Positions 9,241 to 18,115 of a DNA stretch of 64,000 nt are shown piece by piece. The notes below the pieces were generated by a model. The model had not been told where the DNA came from, did no database searches, and worked only from the letters and a program-made list of their open reading frames with translations. This DNA comes from Martelella limonii (lineage in GTDB: Bacteria > Pseudomonadota > Alphaproteobacteria > Rhizobiales > Rhizobiaceae): the NCBI RefSeq assembly GCF_013344475.1, contig NZ_JABUOU010000006.1:62001-126000 (forward strand), read 5' to 3'. Both the position numbers and the translations under genes were made by a program. Position 1 is the first letter of the stretch. Each line of letters begins with the position of its first letter.

Positions 9241-9375
9241 CCCCGGAGGGGAGAGATGTCGCGAAAGCGACAGTGAGGGGAGAGTGTCTCCCCACGAACG
9301 GCCTCACGATCCGATCCGATACGCTGCATCACCCTCACTGCCCCTTTCGGGGCATCTCTCCCGCAAGCGGGAGAG
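9241..9375. repeat. inverted pair of CCCTCACTG-type intergenic repeats
   Basis: The left copy (about 9241-9283), read on the minus strand, and the right copy (about 9330-9375) share the pattern CCCTCACTG-C-CTTTCG-G-CATCTCTCCC. Each contains small hairpins such as GCCCCTTTCGGGGC and CTCTCCCGCAAGCGGGAGAG. This repeat style is widespread between rhizobial genes. Confidence 0.7.
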
Positions 9376-9428
9376 AATATGGGGAGCAAGCAGCGCAGCC
9401 CTGCGACGAGGCCTGCCCCGCTCTCTGT

Positions 9429-9584
9429 CGTCACCCTCGGGCTTGTCCCGAGGGTCTAAGCACGTACCAGTACGATTGGCGTTTCGGGTCAGAAAAGGTC
9501 AGAAGGAACTGCCTTGCTGACTGACCATGGACTCCGCTCGCATGGAGAGGGGATTAGATCCTCGGGACAGGCCCGAGGATGACG
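9429..9584. repeat. inverted pair of CCTCGGG-CAAGCCCGAGG repeats
   Basis: The left copy (9429-9460) and right copy (9553-9584) are inverted near-matches of the form TTAGA-CCTCGGGACA-GCCCGAGG-TGACG, differing at about three positions. They flank about 90 bases of otherwise unrecognised sequence. They resemble the elements at 4265-4345. Confidence 0.7.
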
Positions 9585-9660
9585 CCCGTCAAGAGGACAG
9601 GTTAGCGCCCGAACACTGGACAGGTTTGTCGCCAATCCGGGCGCTTGGGCAGCCGCCCGA

Positions 9661-11220
9661 TCAGTTCGGCTTCGCCACCTTCTGCAGCTGCAGGAAGAAG
9701 GACGGCTGGAGCTTGAAGTTTTCGACGCTCGCCTTGGTGACGGCGTTCTGCTTCCAGTTGGCGACGAACACCCACGGAGCGTCTTCCTGCACGATCGCCT
9801 GCATCTTCTTGTAGAGTTCAGCGCGCTCGGCCTGATCGGTGGAGGTCCGGGCCTGTTCGAGAAGCGTGTCGACATCCGGGTTGGAATAGTAGCCGGAGTT
9901 GAAGCCGCCCTTGTCGGGGAAGGCCTCGGAGCGCAGCGCCAGATAGGGCAGCGTGTCCGGGTCGTTGGTCATCCAGGCCATTTCGGCCATGTCGGCCTTG
10001 CCTTCGAGACCGGGGTTCACCTTGCCGAGGAAGGTGTTCCACTCATAGGTCTCGATCTTGACCGGAACGCCAACGGCCTGGAGGTCGGCCTGGATCTGGG
10101 TGGCCATCGCCTGCGGCTCCAGCATGCCCGAACCGCCTTCAGTGACGTAGAAGGTCAGCTCGGAACCGTCATAGCCGGCTTCTTCCAGGAGCGCCTTCGC
10201 CTTTTCCGGGTCGTAGGGGTAAGGCGACAGGCTGTCGTCATACGCCCAGGCGAACGCCGGCGGCGTCGGGCCTGCGGCAACATCGGCCGTGCCCTGCAGG
10301 ATGTCGTTGACGATCGCTTCCTTGTTGATCGCGTAATTGACCGCCTGACGGATCTTCTTGTCGGCGAAGACGCCATCCTTGGTGTTCAGGATCAGGAACC
10401 AGACATGCGGTCCGGCCTGCTCGTAGACCTGGTAATTGTCATTGCCGGAAAACTGCTGCAGCGCATCCGGCGGCACCTCGACCATCACATCAAGACCACC
10501 CGAGAGCATTTCGGCAACACGGGTATTAGCATCGGTGATCGGGCGGAACACGACAGCCTCAAGCGGCGGCGCGCCGTCCCAGTAATCGGCGTTCTTCGAC
10601 ACCACGACCTTGGCGTTCGGATCCCACTCCTCGAACTTGAAGGCGCCGGTACCGGACGGGTGGCGGCCGAAATCCTTGCCATATTCCTTCACCGCTTCCG
10701 GCGATACGATCAAACCTGTCGGATAGGCGAGGTTCGAAAGAAACGGAGCATAGGGCTCGGTCAGCGCGAACTTCACCGTCATGTCATCAACCACCTCGAC
10801 CGTGTCGATCGAGGAGAAGAAGAAGGCCAGCGGGAACGGTCCGGTGTCGTAATATTCGCTGTCTTCGTTCAGCATGCGGTCGAAGTTGAACTTCACCGCC
10901 TCGGCGTTGAAATCCGAACCGTCGTGGAATTTTACGCCCTCGCGCAGCTTGAACGTATAGGTCTTGCCGTCCTCGGAGATGTCCCAGCTTTCCGCAAGCG
11001 CCGGCTCGACTTCGAGCGTGCCGTCCTTGTAGCGCACCAGGCCGTCATACATGTTGACGAGGATGCGGAAGTCGTTGACGGCGGTGTCGGTTGCGGGATC
11101 GAGCGATTTCGGTTCGGCGATCTGACCGACAATCAGCACGTTGGGTGGCGTCTGTGCCATCGCCGGTGCGCCGAATGCGAGCGACGCGGCAGCCAGCGAG
11201 GCTGCGAGGATGCGTTTCAT
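9661..11220 (-). CDS. ABC transporter substrate-binding protein, peptide family (SBP_bac_5)
   Basis: A 519-residue periplasmic binding protein with a Sec signal peptide (positively charged start, hydrophobic core, APAMAQ cleavage region near residue 22). It then has the family-5 fold features AEPKSLDPATD, LAESWDISEDGKTYTFKLREGVKFHDG and YPYDPEKAKALL. Family-5 proteins bind oligopeptides, nickel, opines or glycosides, so the exact ligand is open. The ATG at 11220 has a strong AAGGAGAA site. It is the first gene of the transporter unit; the AT-rich segment upstream (about 11250-11305) is the probable promoter region. Confidence 0.92.
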   Translation of the reverse strand: MKRILAASLAAASLAFGAPAMAQTPPNVLIVGQIAEPKSLDPATDTAVNDFRILVNMYDGLVRYKDGTLEVEPALAESWDISEDGKTYTFKLREGVKFHDGSDFNAEAVKFNFDRMLNEDSEYYDTGPFPLAFFFSSIDTVEVVDDMTVKFALTEPYAPFLSNLAYPTGLIVSPEAVKEYGKDFGRHPSGTGAFKFEEWDPNAKVVVSKNADYWDGAPPLEAVVFRPITDANTRVAEMLSGGLDVMVEVPPDALQQFSGNDNYQVYEQAGPHVWFLILNTKDGVFADKKIRQAVNYAINKEAIVNDILQGTADVAAGPTPPAFAWAYDDSLSPYPYDPEKAKALLEEAGYDGSELTFYVTEGGSGMLEPQAMATQIQADLQAVGVPVKIETYEWNTFLGKVNPGLEGKADMAEMAWMTNDPDTLPYLALRSEAFPDKGGFNSGYYSNPDVDTLLEQARTSTDQAERAELYKKMQAIVQEDAPWVFVANWKQNAVTKASVENFKLQPSFFLQLQKVAKPN

Positions 11221-11471
11221 CTGGCGGTTCTCCTTCGTTGGTGGTTACCTTAATTAATTATGAAGAATCTGTAATTGACAAGTATTTATTATGATAAATT
11301 TTTACGCGCATCACCTTGCCCTCCCCGATTGCCGAGAGCTGTCAAGCACTTAACGATGAGCGAAAATGGGCAGAAACGGCCCGATAAAGGCGTCGATCAA
11401 CGCCGTCCAGCAGGCGATCGTCGCTGAATGCGAGGCAGGAGAAAACAGCTGGCTGGAAGCCGGTAGCGCCC
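11221..11471. promoter_or_regulatory. leader of the peptide-transporter operon
   Basis: The strand bias changes here to strongly AT-rich sequence between about 11250 and 11305. A minus-strand TTGTCA at 11277-11282 lies upstream of AT-rich TAATTA-like sequence, which could be a promoter for the binding-protein gene. No clean GntR palindrome is visible, so the operator for the coupled FadR-type regulator is not located. Confidence 0.35.
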
Positions 11472-12053
11472 TCAGGCCGTGCCGCGTTTTCCGTCAGGCT
11501 GCCGGTCGAGGAAGCCTTGAATGAGTGCCACCAGCGCTTCTCCGGCAACCTCGAGCGCATCCGAATTGTCGATCGTCACCGCATCGAAATCGTCGTGGAC
11601 GGCAAGCGTGGAGCGGGCGAGACGGGCGGTGATCTCGTCGCCGCTTTCGCGTCCCCGCGCATTGAGCCGCGCGGCGAGGATCTCCGGCCTGGCGGTGACA
11701 TTGACGATGGTGAGGTCGGCAAAGGCTGCACGGAATGCGCCGAGCGCCTTGCGCGATCCGTTGCAGAGCGCCACGCCACCCTTCTCGACAAAACTACGGT
11801 GCTCGACGGGGATGCCATAATGAAGCCCATGAGCGCACCAGGAGACCGCAAAGCCGCCTGCGGCCTTCTCGGCGGCAAAGGCTTCGGGCGTCATTGTATC
11901 ATGAACTTCGGTTGCGCCATCGCTATGGCGCGTGATCACCCTACGCACCACCGCAAAACGCGGGTGACCGGAAAGCCGCGCGGCCACGTGGTTGATCAGG
12001 CTGTCCTTGCCCGCACCGCTGGGGCCGACGATGACGATCACCCTCCCCCGCAT
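11472..12053 (-). CDS. phnN: ribose 1,5-bisphosphate phosphokinase
   Basis: A 193-residue kinase with the P-loop GPSGAGKDS at residues 10-18 and the guanylate-kinase-like fold typical of PhnN. It converts ribose 1,5-bisphosphate to PRPP, the last step of the carbon-phosphorus lyase route that recovers the ribose moiety. It begins 3 bases after the phnM stop, in the order DUF1045-phnM-phnN on the minus strand. The core lyase genes phnGHIJKL are not in the window, so they must be elsewhere if the pathway is complete. Confidence 0.9.
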   Translation of the reverse strand: MRGRVIVIVGPSGAGKDSLINHVAARLSGHPRFAVVRRVITRHSDGATEVHDTMTPEAFAAEKAAGGFAVSWCAHGLHYGIPVEHRSFVEKGGVALCNGSRKALGAFRAAFADLTIVNVTARPEILAARLNARGRESGDEITARLARSTLAVHDDFDAVTIDNSDALEVAGEALVALIQGFLDRQPDGKRGTA

Positions 12054-12056
12054 CGC

Positions 12057-13196
12057 TCACGCCACCCGTTTTCCGGACCGCCAGACGGACCGGACCACAG
12101 GCGCACCGGATGGGCGGAAGACCCGCACGAAATCGGCGCGCAGACCTTGCGCGATCCGCCCACGGTCATCAAGGCCAACCGCCCTGGCCGATGTCGCCGT
12201 CACCATGCGGATTGCACGCGGCAGCGTTACCGTCTCGATCGTATCGGCAAGGAGAAACGGCGCATAAAGCAGGCTCGATGGCACATAGTCGGAGGACAGA
12301 AGATCAAGCACATCGGCGCTCGCAAGGTCGCGTGCGGCGATATTGCCGGAATGCGACTTGCCGCGCACCACGTTCGGCGCGCCCATAAGCACCGAAAGTC
12401 CAGCCTTGTGCGAGGCCTTCGCGGCCTCGAAACTCGTGGGGAATTCGGCAACGGCAACGCCGTGGCCGATCGCCTCCTCCACATGCGCGACCGTAGCGTC
12501 GTCGTGGCTTGCAACGGCGATGCCGCGTGCGGCGCAATGGTCGGAGATCATCTGGCGGTGGCGCGCGGAATAGCGTTCGGACTGGGCTACCCTCTCAGCG
12601 ACGAAGGCCTTGAACGCCTCGTCATTCATGCCGCGTTTCGGCTTGTAGAACAGCTCGTACTGCTCGAGATCGGTAAACTGACGCTGACCGGGCGCATGGT
12701 CCATCAATGACGCCATCTTGACATGCGGATCGTTCTCGAAGCCTGCAAAATGCTCCATCACATTGGCGGCGGAGACCTCACACCGCAAATGCAGGAAATG
12801 CTGCGCCTTCAGCCGCGTTTCCCGCTCGGCCTGCTCGATCGCATCGGCCATGTCGCGCATCTCGCCGAGATCGAAGCCGTCGGTCTCGTCCGAGCCCATG
12901 CGCAGGCAATCGAACACCGTGGTAATGCCGGAGGAAATGATCTGGGCATCATGCGCCTGCACTGCGGCAATCTTGTCCCAGCGCACGCCGGGGCGCGGCG
13001 CATAATGGCCTTCCAGATGGTCGGTGTGGAGCTCGATCAGGCCGGGGAGGACGTAATCGCCTTCCATATCCTCGCCGTGCTCGCTCTTTCCGGTGTCGAT
13101 GTCGACGATCACGCCGTCGCGCGCGACCACCGTGCCCATCAGGATTTCGTCCTCAAGCACGATGCGCGCATTGGTCAGAATGGTTTCCTTGCTCAT
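12057..13196 (-). CDS. phnM: alpha-D-ribose 1-methylphosphonate 5-triphosphate diphosphatase
   Basis: A 379-residue amidohydrolase-superfamily protein that removes pyrophosphate from the ribose-phosphonate triphosphate intermediate of the carbon-phosphorus lyase pathway. Metal-site histidines are visible in LIELHTDHLEGH (about residues 51-62) and later in ASHDDATVAHV. The MSKETILTNARIVL start is typical. ATG 13196 overlaps the stop of the upstream DUF1045 gene by one base; a longer frame upstream is the shadow of that gene. Length and motifs match PhnM rather than dihydroorotase or adenine deaminase. Confidence 0.93.
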   Translation of the reverse strand: MSKETILTNARIVLEDEILMGTVVARDGVIVDIDTGKSEHGEDMEGDYVLPGLIELHTDHLEGHYAPRPGVRWDKIAAVQAHDAQIISSGITTVFDCLRMGSDETDGFDLGEMRDMADAIEQAERETRLKAQHFLHLRCEVSAANVMEHFAGFENDPHVKMASLMDHAPGQRQFTDLEQYELFYKPKRGMNDEAFKAFVAERVAQSERYSARHRQMISDHCAARGIAVASHDDATVAHVEEAIGHGVAVAEFPTSFEAAKASHKAGLSVLMGAPNVVRGKSHSGNIAARDLASADVLDLLSSDYVPSSLLYAPFLLADTIETVTLPRAIRMVTATSARAVGLDDRGRIAQGLRADFVRVFRPSGAPVVRSVWRSGKRVA

Positions 13197-13903
13197 CACG
13201 CAGTTTCCTCCGCATTGCCACCGGTCAGCTCCTGCCAGCGGCGAATGACAAACGGTGCACCGCGCCGTTCCTCGATGAACAGACCAAGCCCGGAAATGTC
13301 GAGCGGCTTGCCGATGAAGGGCGCGAAATAGGTCTTGATTGCGGTCTCGACGGCATGCGTGTCCGTGCCGGTGACAGGCCCGGTAAGCGTCATGTGGAAG
13401 CGGAAATCGTCGAAGACGTAGGGATAGCCCCATTGCTCCAGATTGTGACGTTCGTTCTCGGTGAGCGTCTCGGGCTTTCGGCGGGCGATGTCCTCGACCG
13501 ACAGGGGCGCCCGCATCGGCTCGAAATACCGCACGACGCTTTCGGCAAGGTCCTGCAGCGGATCGCTTGGTTGTGAGGGAACAAGCGCGTAAAACTTGCC
13601 GAGCCTGGCAAGGGTGATTTCGGGCAGGCGCACGGCATGCTGCCTGCGGCAGAACACATCGAACGCCGCCTCAAGCGCTGCGGGCGTGGTGTTGCCGGCA
13701 AGTGTGAACGGCGCCTTCAGCGTGGCATGGAAGCCGTAGCGGGCGGCGGCGGCCGTCACCGTGCTCATCCGTCCTGCCGGCAGCGCGACATCGTCCGGAA
13801 ACGGCCTTTCCTCGCCGGAAAAAACGTCATAGCCGAGCCAGCGGCTCGCGGCGATCGTCAGCGGATGGTCGATGGCGGGGGTGAAATAGATGGCGTAGCG
13901 CAA
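13196..13903 (-). CDS. DUF1045 protein, 2H-phosphoesterase-like, phosphonate-linked
   Basis: A 235-residue protein with two H-x-T-L motifs, HATL at residue 59 and HMTL at residue 170, the catalytic pair of the 2H phosphodiesterase superfamily. Proteins of this family are repeatedly encoded with phnM and phnN in rhizobia. It may open the cyclic 5-phosphoribosyl 1,2-phosphate produced by carbon-phosphorus lyase, replacing PhnP; that is inference. The start appears to be TTG at 13903, preceded by AAGGAAAA, because no ATG gives a full first domain. The stop overlaps phnM, so the three genes are one transcript. Confidence 0.82.
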   Translation of the reverse strand: MRYAIYFTPAIDHPLTIAASRWLGYDVFSGEERPFPDDVALPAGRMSTVTAAAARYGFHATLKAPFTLAGNTTPAALEAAFDVFCRRQHAVRLPEITLARLGKFYALVPSQPSDPLQDLAESVVRYFEPMRAPLSVEDIARRKPETLTENERHNLEQWGYPYVFDDFRFHMTLTGPVTGTDTHAVETAIKTYFAPFIGKPLDISGLGLFIEERRGAPFVIRRWQELTGGNAEETA

Positions 13904-14098
13904 ATCGTTTTCCTTGCCCGTGAAGGAGGGAGGATGGGGAAAGTGAAGGGATTCGTCTGCCTTGGCAAGGCATCAACGTGGTCAATGCAGCGGCCATGAG
14001 ATTGGTTCCCTCGCCCTGAGCCCGTCCGGAACCGCCGCCGCGCCTGCAGCCAGCGCGGAACGGCCGGAGGCGCCCCCGGCCGGCCTGCCGGAAAAGAA

Positions 14099-14123
14099 GA
14101 AGGCCGGGGCGAGCCCGGCCTTT
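14099..14123 (-). terminator. hairpin downstream of ctpA
   Basis: The arms GGCCGGG (14102-14108) and CCCGGCC (14114-14120) form a 7-base stem, extended by flanking AA/TT, with a 5-base loop. It lies about 20 bases beyond the ctpA stop. The minus-strand tail is only moderately T-rich. Confidence 0.55.
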
Positions 14124-14140
14124 GATCTAGCGAGAATGCC

Positions 14141-15523
14141 TCAGTGGGCCTCTTCCATTTCCTGTTCCGGCTCTGCCGGCGCCTTGGCGGCCTGCAGTTC
14201 CTTTACGGCTTTTTCCGGATCGGCGGGGAAGGCATCGTTCTGGATCGTGCCTTCAAGCAGGTCGATTGCATATTTGAGCTGCACATCGTCCTTTGTTTCC
14301 CGCGGAACATAGGCAACGGAGCCGGAGCCCTCATCGGTTTCCTTGTCGCCCTGGATATGGCCGCGCAGGGCGGATTCGCCTTCCGGACGGATCAAGCCTT
14401 CAAGGTCTTCTGGCAGAACCTGCTCAACGATGATGTCCGGGCTGATGCCGGTGCCCTGGATGGAGGTGCCCGACGGCGTGTAATAGAGCGCCGTCGTCAG
14501 CCGCAGCGAGCCTTCGGCGCCGAGCGGAACGATCGTCTGGACCGAGCCCTTGCCGAATGTGCGGGTGCCGACCAGCGTCGCCCGCTTCAGATCCTGCAGC
14601 GCGCCTGCAACAATTTCGGATGCCGAGGCCGAGCCGCCATTGACGAGCACGATCAGAGGCTTGCCATCGGTCACATCGCCCGGTCCCGCATCGAAACGGC
14701 GGGTCTCGCTGGCATTGCGGCCGCGGGTGGAAACCACCTCGCCTTCGTCGAGGAAGGTATCGGCAACGGCAACGGCTTGGTTGAGGAAGCCGCCGGGGTT
14801 CAGGCGCAGGTCGAGGATATAGCCCTTGAGCTTGTCCTCCGGGACCTCCTTCTTGATCTCGGCGATCGCCTCGAGCAGGCTGTCGTCGAGCTTCTCGTTC
14901 ATGAAGGTGGTCAGGCGGATATAGCCGATATCGTCGTTTTCGACGCGCCACTTCACCGACTGCACCGGAATGACACCGCGCACGATCGTCATTTCAATGG
15001 GCTTGGCCACGCCTTCGCGCAGGATGGTGATGTCGATGGGCTCGCCCACCTCGCCGCGCATGCGGTCGACGGCATCATTGAGCGACATGCCATGCACGCT
15101 TTCGCCGTCGATCTCGACAATCTTGTCGCCGGCAAGCACGCCGGCATTGGAAGCGGGCGTGTCATCGATCGGGGCCACCACCTTGACGACTTCGTCCTCC
15201 ATGGTGACTTCGATGCCAAGGCCGCCGAATTCGCCCTTCGACTGGTCGCGCATGTCTTCCGATTCCTCGGCCGTCATGTAGCTCGAATGCGGATCAAGGC
15301 CGCCCAGCATGCCGTTGATGGCATCCTGGATCATCTTTTCCTCATCGGGCGGCGAGACATACTGACTGCGGACCCGCTCGAAGACATCGCCGAACAGCGA
15401 CATCTCGCGATAGGTCGAATCATCGCTGGCCGCGCGCGCCGGTATATCGGCTGAAACCAGAATGCCGGTCGCCGAGGCGCCGATCACGGCGCCAGCCAGC
15501 AGAAGCGTTGCCCTACGTATCAT
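14141..15523 (-). CDS. ctpA: carboxyl-terminal processing protease (S41)
   Basis: A 460-residue periplasmic serine protease. The N-terminal hydrophobic segment (about residues 5-25) is a signal or anchor. A PDZ domain follows (about 85-165), then the S41 catalytic domain with Ser in NGGSASASEI and Lys in GTRTFGKGSVQ. It probably trims cell-wall hydrolases or lipoproteins. I chose ATG 15523 because AAAGG lies 6 bases before it; ATG 15538 is possible. The start overlaps the end of envC by 11 bases, which couples it to a peptidoglycan-hydrolase activator, a conserved alphaproteobacterial pairing. The acidic C-terminus is probably disordered. Confidence 0.93.
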   Translation of the reverse strand: MIRRATLLLAGAVIGASATGILVSADIPARAASDDSTYREMSLFGDVFERVRSQYVSPPDEEKMIQDAINGMLGGLDPHSSYMTAEESEDMRDQSKGEFGGLGIEVTMEDEVVKVVAPIDDTPASNAGVLAGDKIVEIDGESVHGMSLNDAVDRMRGEVGEPIDITILREGVAKPIEMTIVRGVIPVQSVKWRVENDDIGYIRLTTFMNEKLDDSLLEAIAEIKKEVPEDKLKGYILDLRLNPGGFLNQAVAVADTFLDEGEVVSTRGRNASETRRFDAGPGDVTDGKPLIVLVNGGSASASEIVAGALQDLKRATLVGTRTFGKGSVQTIVPLGAEGSLRLTTALYYTPSGTSIQGTGISPDIIVEQVLPEDLEGLIRPEGESALRGHIQGDKETDEGSGSVAYVPRETKDDVQLKYAIDLLEGTIQNDAFPADPEKAVKELQAAKAPAEPEQEMEEAH

Positions 15524-16886
15524 TGCGTGCCTTTCCATCAGTATTGTCCACCCACCAGGGTTGAGAATCGACCGGCTTCCCATCGTGTCGCAACTCAATG
15601 TAGAGCGTCGGCCTGTCCGTTTCCAGCGCCATTGTAGCAGCGCTTGCGATCCGTGTGGTGCCCATTTCGGCGAGCGGCTCGCCGGAGAAGACGAAATCGC
15701 CCTGGTGCACCTTCAGATCATCCAGTCCCGTCATGACGACATGGTAGCCGTCGCCGACATTGAGGATGACCATCTCTCCGTAACTTCTGAACCGCCCCGC
15801 GTAAACCACCGTCGCATCGGCCGGTGCGCTCACCAGCGCGCCGGGCCGGGCTGCGATCGTGATGCCGCTTGCCGTGTGACCGGTGCCATCGGGGTCGCCG
15901 TAACGGCGCAGGATATCGCCCGAGACAGGCAGGACCAGGCGGCCCTTGAGATCGGAAAATGGATATGCGGGCGCAATGCGGTTTTTATCGGGCGTCGATG
16001 ACAGCGCACGCTGACGCGCCTCCGCCTGCTGCGCCTCGCTCATCTGGCGGCGCTTTTCCTCTTCCTGACGGGCAAGGAGGGCGGCATTGCGCGCCGATGT
16101 GATTTCGGTTTCGAGGCTTGCGATCAACCCGTTGAGGTCGGTCGCGCGCGCGGCAAGCAGCTCGGCCTGGCGGCGCTCCGCCTCCAGCGCCTCGGCGCTT
16201 GCAGCACCCGCCTTCTCGTTTTCGGCAATCAGCAGATCCATCCGCCGGCTTTCCTCGGCAAGGCTGTCGAGATCGCCCGCAAGCCCGTCGCGCGCCTCGA
16301 TCTGTGCAGCCTTGACGTCCCGCAGTTCGGTCAGATCGGCAAGCACGCTCTCCATGCGGCCGCGCATCTCCGGCACGACCCCGTTCAGCAGGATGGCGCT
16401 CCTGACGGAATCGAGCGCATCGCCGGGCGCAACCAGCAGCGCGGGCGGCGGATCGCGGCCCATGCGCTGCAGCGCCGCCAGCACATCCGCCAGCACATCG
16501 CGCTCCGCATTCAAGGATGCCTTCAACGCATCTTCATTCGCGCGCAGCGCGGCAAGGCGGGTCTCGGCGGAAACGATCTGGTCTTCCAGCTGGCGTCTGC
16601 GGTCGGCAGAAGCGACAAGCGCCTGCTTGAGGCCTGCCGTGTCACCCGAGAGCTTGTCGATCTCGCCCTGAAGCGCCGTGATCTTGTCCTTCGACAGCGT
16701 GATCGCGGTTTCGATCTGGTCAAGCTCGATCTTCTTGTCGGAACGCTCATTGCTCAGCTGATCCACGAGTTCCGTGGAATCCGCACTTGCCTCCTCGGCC
16801 GCGGCGGGCAGCGCAATCGCCCCGGCCGCAAGGCCGAGGGCAAGCACAATCCGCAATGATCTGGCCGTGGTCGCAGACATGGACAT
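15513..16886 (-). CDS. EnvC-type murein hydrolase activator (degenerate M23/LytM)
   Basis: A 457-residue exported protein with a signal peptide ending near ALPAAAEE (residue 30). A long coiled coil follows (about 35-270), then a C-terminal LytM/M23 domain (about 330-450). The usual zinc motifs are degraded: TASGIT replaces H-x-x-x-D, and VMTGL replaces the H-x-H region. It is therefore an activator of amidases during division, like EnvC, rather than an enzyme. There are two ATG choices (16886 and 16880). It is co-transcribed with ctpA through an overlapping junction. Confidence 0.88.
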   Translation of the reverse strand: MSMSATTARSLRIVLALGLAAGAIALPAAAEEASADSTELVDQLSNERSDKKIELDQIETAITLSKDKITALQGEIDKLSGDTAGLKQALVASADRRRQLEDQIVSAETRLAALRANEDALKASLNAERDVLADVLAALQRMGRDPPPALLVAPGDALDSVRSAILLNGVVPEMRGRMESVLADLTELRDVKAAQIEARDGLAGDLDSLAEESRRMDLLIAENEKAGAASAEALEAERRQAELLAARATDLNGLIASLETEITSARNAALLARQEEEKRRQMSEAQQAEARQRALSSTPDKNRIAPAYPFSDLKGRLVLPVSGDILRRYGDPDGTGHTASGITIAARPGALVSAPADATVVYAGRFRSYGEMVILNVGDGYHVVMTGLDDLKVHQGDFVFSGEPLAEMGTTRIASAATMALETDRPTLYIELRHDGKPVDSQPWWVDNTDGKARNDT

Positions 16887-17006
16887 TCCGTGCGAGGAAA
16901 ACCGGATTTAGAGCGCCTTCAGGTTAACGAAACAACAACGCCGCACGAACACACAATATTTTGATGACCGAGACATCGTCTCAAAGGCAACCGCCTGCGC
17001 CACATC

Positions 17007-17489
17007 TCAGACGCGGTGATAGGGGTGCCCCGACATGAGCGTGACCGCGCGGTAGAGCTGTTCGGCCAGAAGAATGCGCACGATCTGGTGCGGCCACGTC
17101 ATCGCGCCGAAATTGATCGTCAGATCGGCGCGCGCGGCAAGGGCCGGATCAAGGCCGTCGGCGCCGCCGATCGCGAAGATCATCTCGCGCTTGCCGGCAT
17201 CGCGGAACTTCTCGATCTGCCCGGCAAAGCCGACGCTGTCGAAGGATTTGCCGTTCTCGTCGAGCAGCACCAGAACGGTATCGGAGGAAATCGCGTTTTC
17301 GAGCGCCGCCGCTTCCTCGCGCTTTCGGGTTGCGGCATTGCCGGCGCGGCTTTCATTGACCTCGGTGACGCGGGTGAAATCGAGCCCCTGCGCCTTGCCG
17401 GTCTTCTTGAGCCGGTCCAGATAGCGCGCGACAAGTTCCTTTTCCGGTCCGGATTTCAGGCGTCCGACCGCGAAAATGCCGATCTGCAT
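17007..17489 (-). CDS. rlmH: 23S rRNA (pseudouridine1915-N3)-methyltransferase
   Basis: A 160-residue SPOUT-fold methyltransferase that uses S-adenosylmethionine to modify helix 69 of 23S rRNA in assembled ribosomes. The knot-region motif FAIGGADGLDP (about residues 105-115) and the C-terminal LLAEQLYRA...PYHR are diagnostic. Length and start (ATG 17489) are standard. It follows rsfS on the same strand with a gap of about 95 bases, the usual rhizobial order. Confidence 0.95.
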   Translation of the reverse strand: MQIGIFAVGRLKSGPEKELVARYLDRLKKTGKAQGLDFTRVTEVNESRAGNAATRKREEAAALENAISSDTVLVLLDENGKSFDSVGFAGQIEKFRDAGKREMIFAIGGADGLDPALAARADLTINFGAMTWPHQIVRILLAEQLYRAVTLMSGHPYHRV

Positions 17490-17583
17490 GTGTCTCGTCT
17501 TTCAGCCCGCAACAACCGCCCTGCCGGGTGCCTCAGGCATCCAGCGGTCCGTTCGGGCACATCACGCCGGCAACCAGCAAGGG

Positions 17584-18006
17584 CTAGTGCAGGCGTGCCT
17601 CGTTCATCTCAGGCGCCGACCACATCTTCTCGATGTTGTAGAATTCGCGGACTTCCGGCCTGAAAACATGGACGATCACATCGCCGGAATCGATCAGAAC
17701 CCAATCGCCGGTCTCCTGACCTTCGACCTTGGGCGCGTCCGTTCCGGAATGCTTGATATCCTTCACCAGATGATCGCAGATCGCCATCACGTGACGGCTC
17801 GAACGTCCGGATACGACCACCATGTGGTCGCCCAGCGCCGATTTGCCCCTGATGTCGATGGTCACGATATCTTCAGCCTTCGAATCCTCAAGGCTGGCGA
17901 GGACGGTGGCAAGAGCCTGATCTGCGGACGAAACGCCGCTCTTCCTGCTCTGAGGCGCCAGATCGGCGCCCTTGGCGTGCAATGTTGTCAGTGTTCTTCC
18001 TTTCAT
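17584..18006 (-). CDS. rsfS: ribosome silencing factor
   Basis: A 140-residue protein of the RsfS/Iojap family that binds uL14 and blocks subunit joining in starvation. The family core DHMVVVSGRS, GDWVLIDSGDVIVHVF and FYNIEKMWSAP is intact. The start is uncertain. ATG 18006 lacks a good ribosome site, and an AAGGAAG lies just inside it, ahead of a CTG codon. ATG 18039 has AGGGAAG 9-10 bases upstream and would add 11 residues. It lies between rlmH and the PP2C-type phosphatase gene. Confidence 0.93.
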   Translation of the reverse strand: MKGRTLTTLHAKGADLAPQSRKSGVSSADQALATVLASLEDSKAEDIVTIDIRGKSALGDHMVVVSGRSSRHVMAICDHLVKDIKHSGTDAPKVEGQETGDWVLIDSGDVIVHVFRPEVREFYNIEKMWSAPEMNEARLH

Positions 18007-18115
18007 CTGGAACAAGCACGGAATGCGACGCACCGACATGACGCGCCGCTTCCCTGAAAATGATGTCAAAGCGGGCCGTGTGCAAGAGTTTTCGGCACAA
18101 GAATTACACGATGCC

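Larger units (their letters stand above)
9160..9660. other. 501-base gap between binding-protein and permease genes, filled with palindromes
   Basis: This stretch sits inside what should be one transport operon. It holds two families of inverted repeats (9241-9375 and 9429-9584) and no gene that I can support. Repeats placed here usually shield the binding-protein mRNA and reduce expression of the permease genes, giving excess binding protein. That is an inference from position. Confidence 0.6.
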
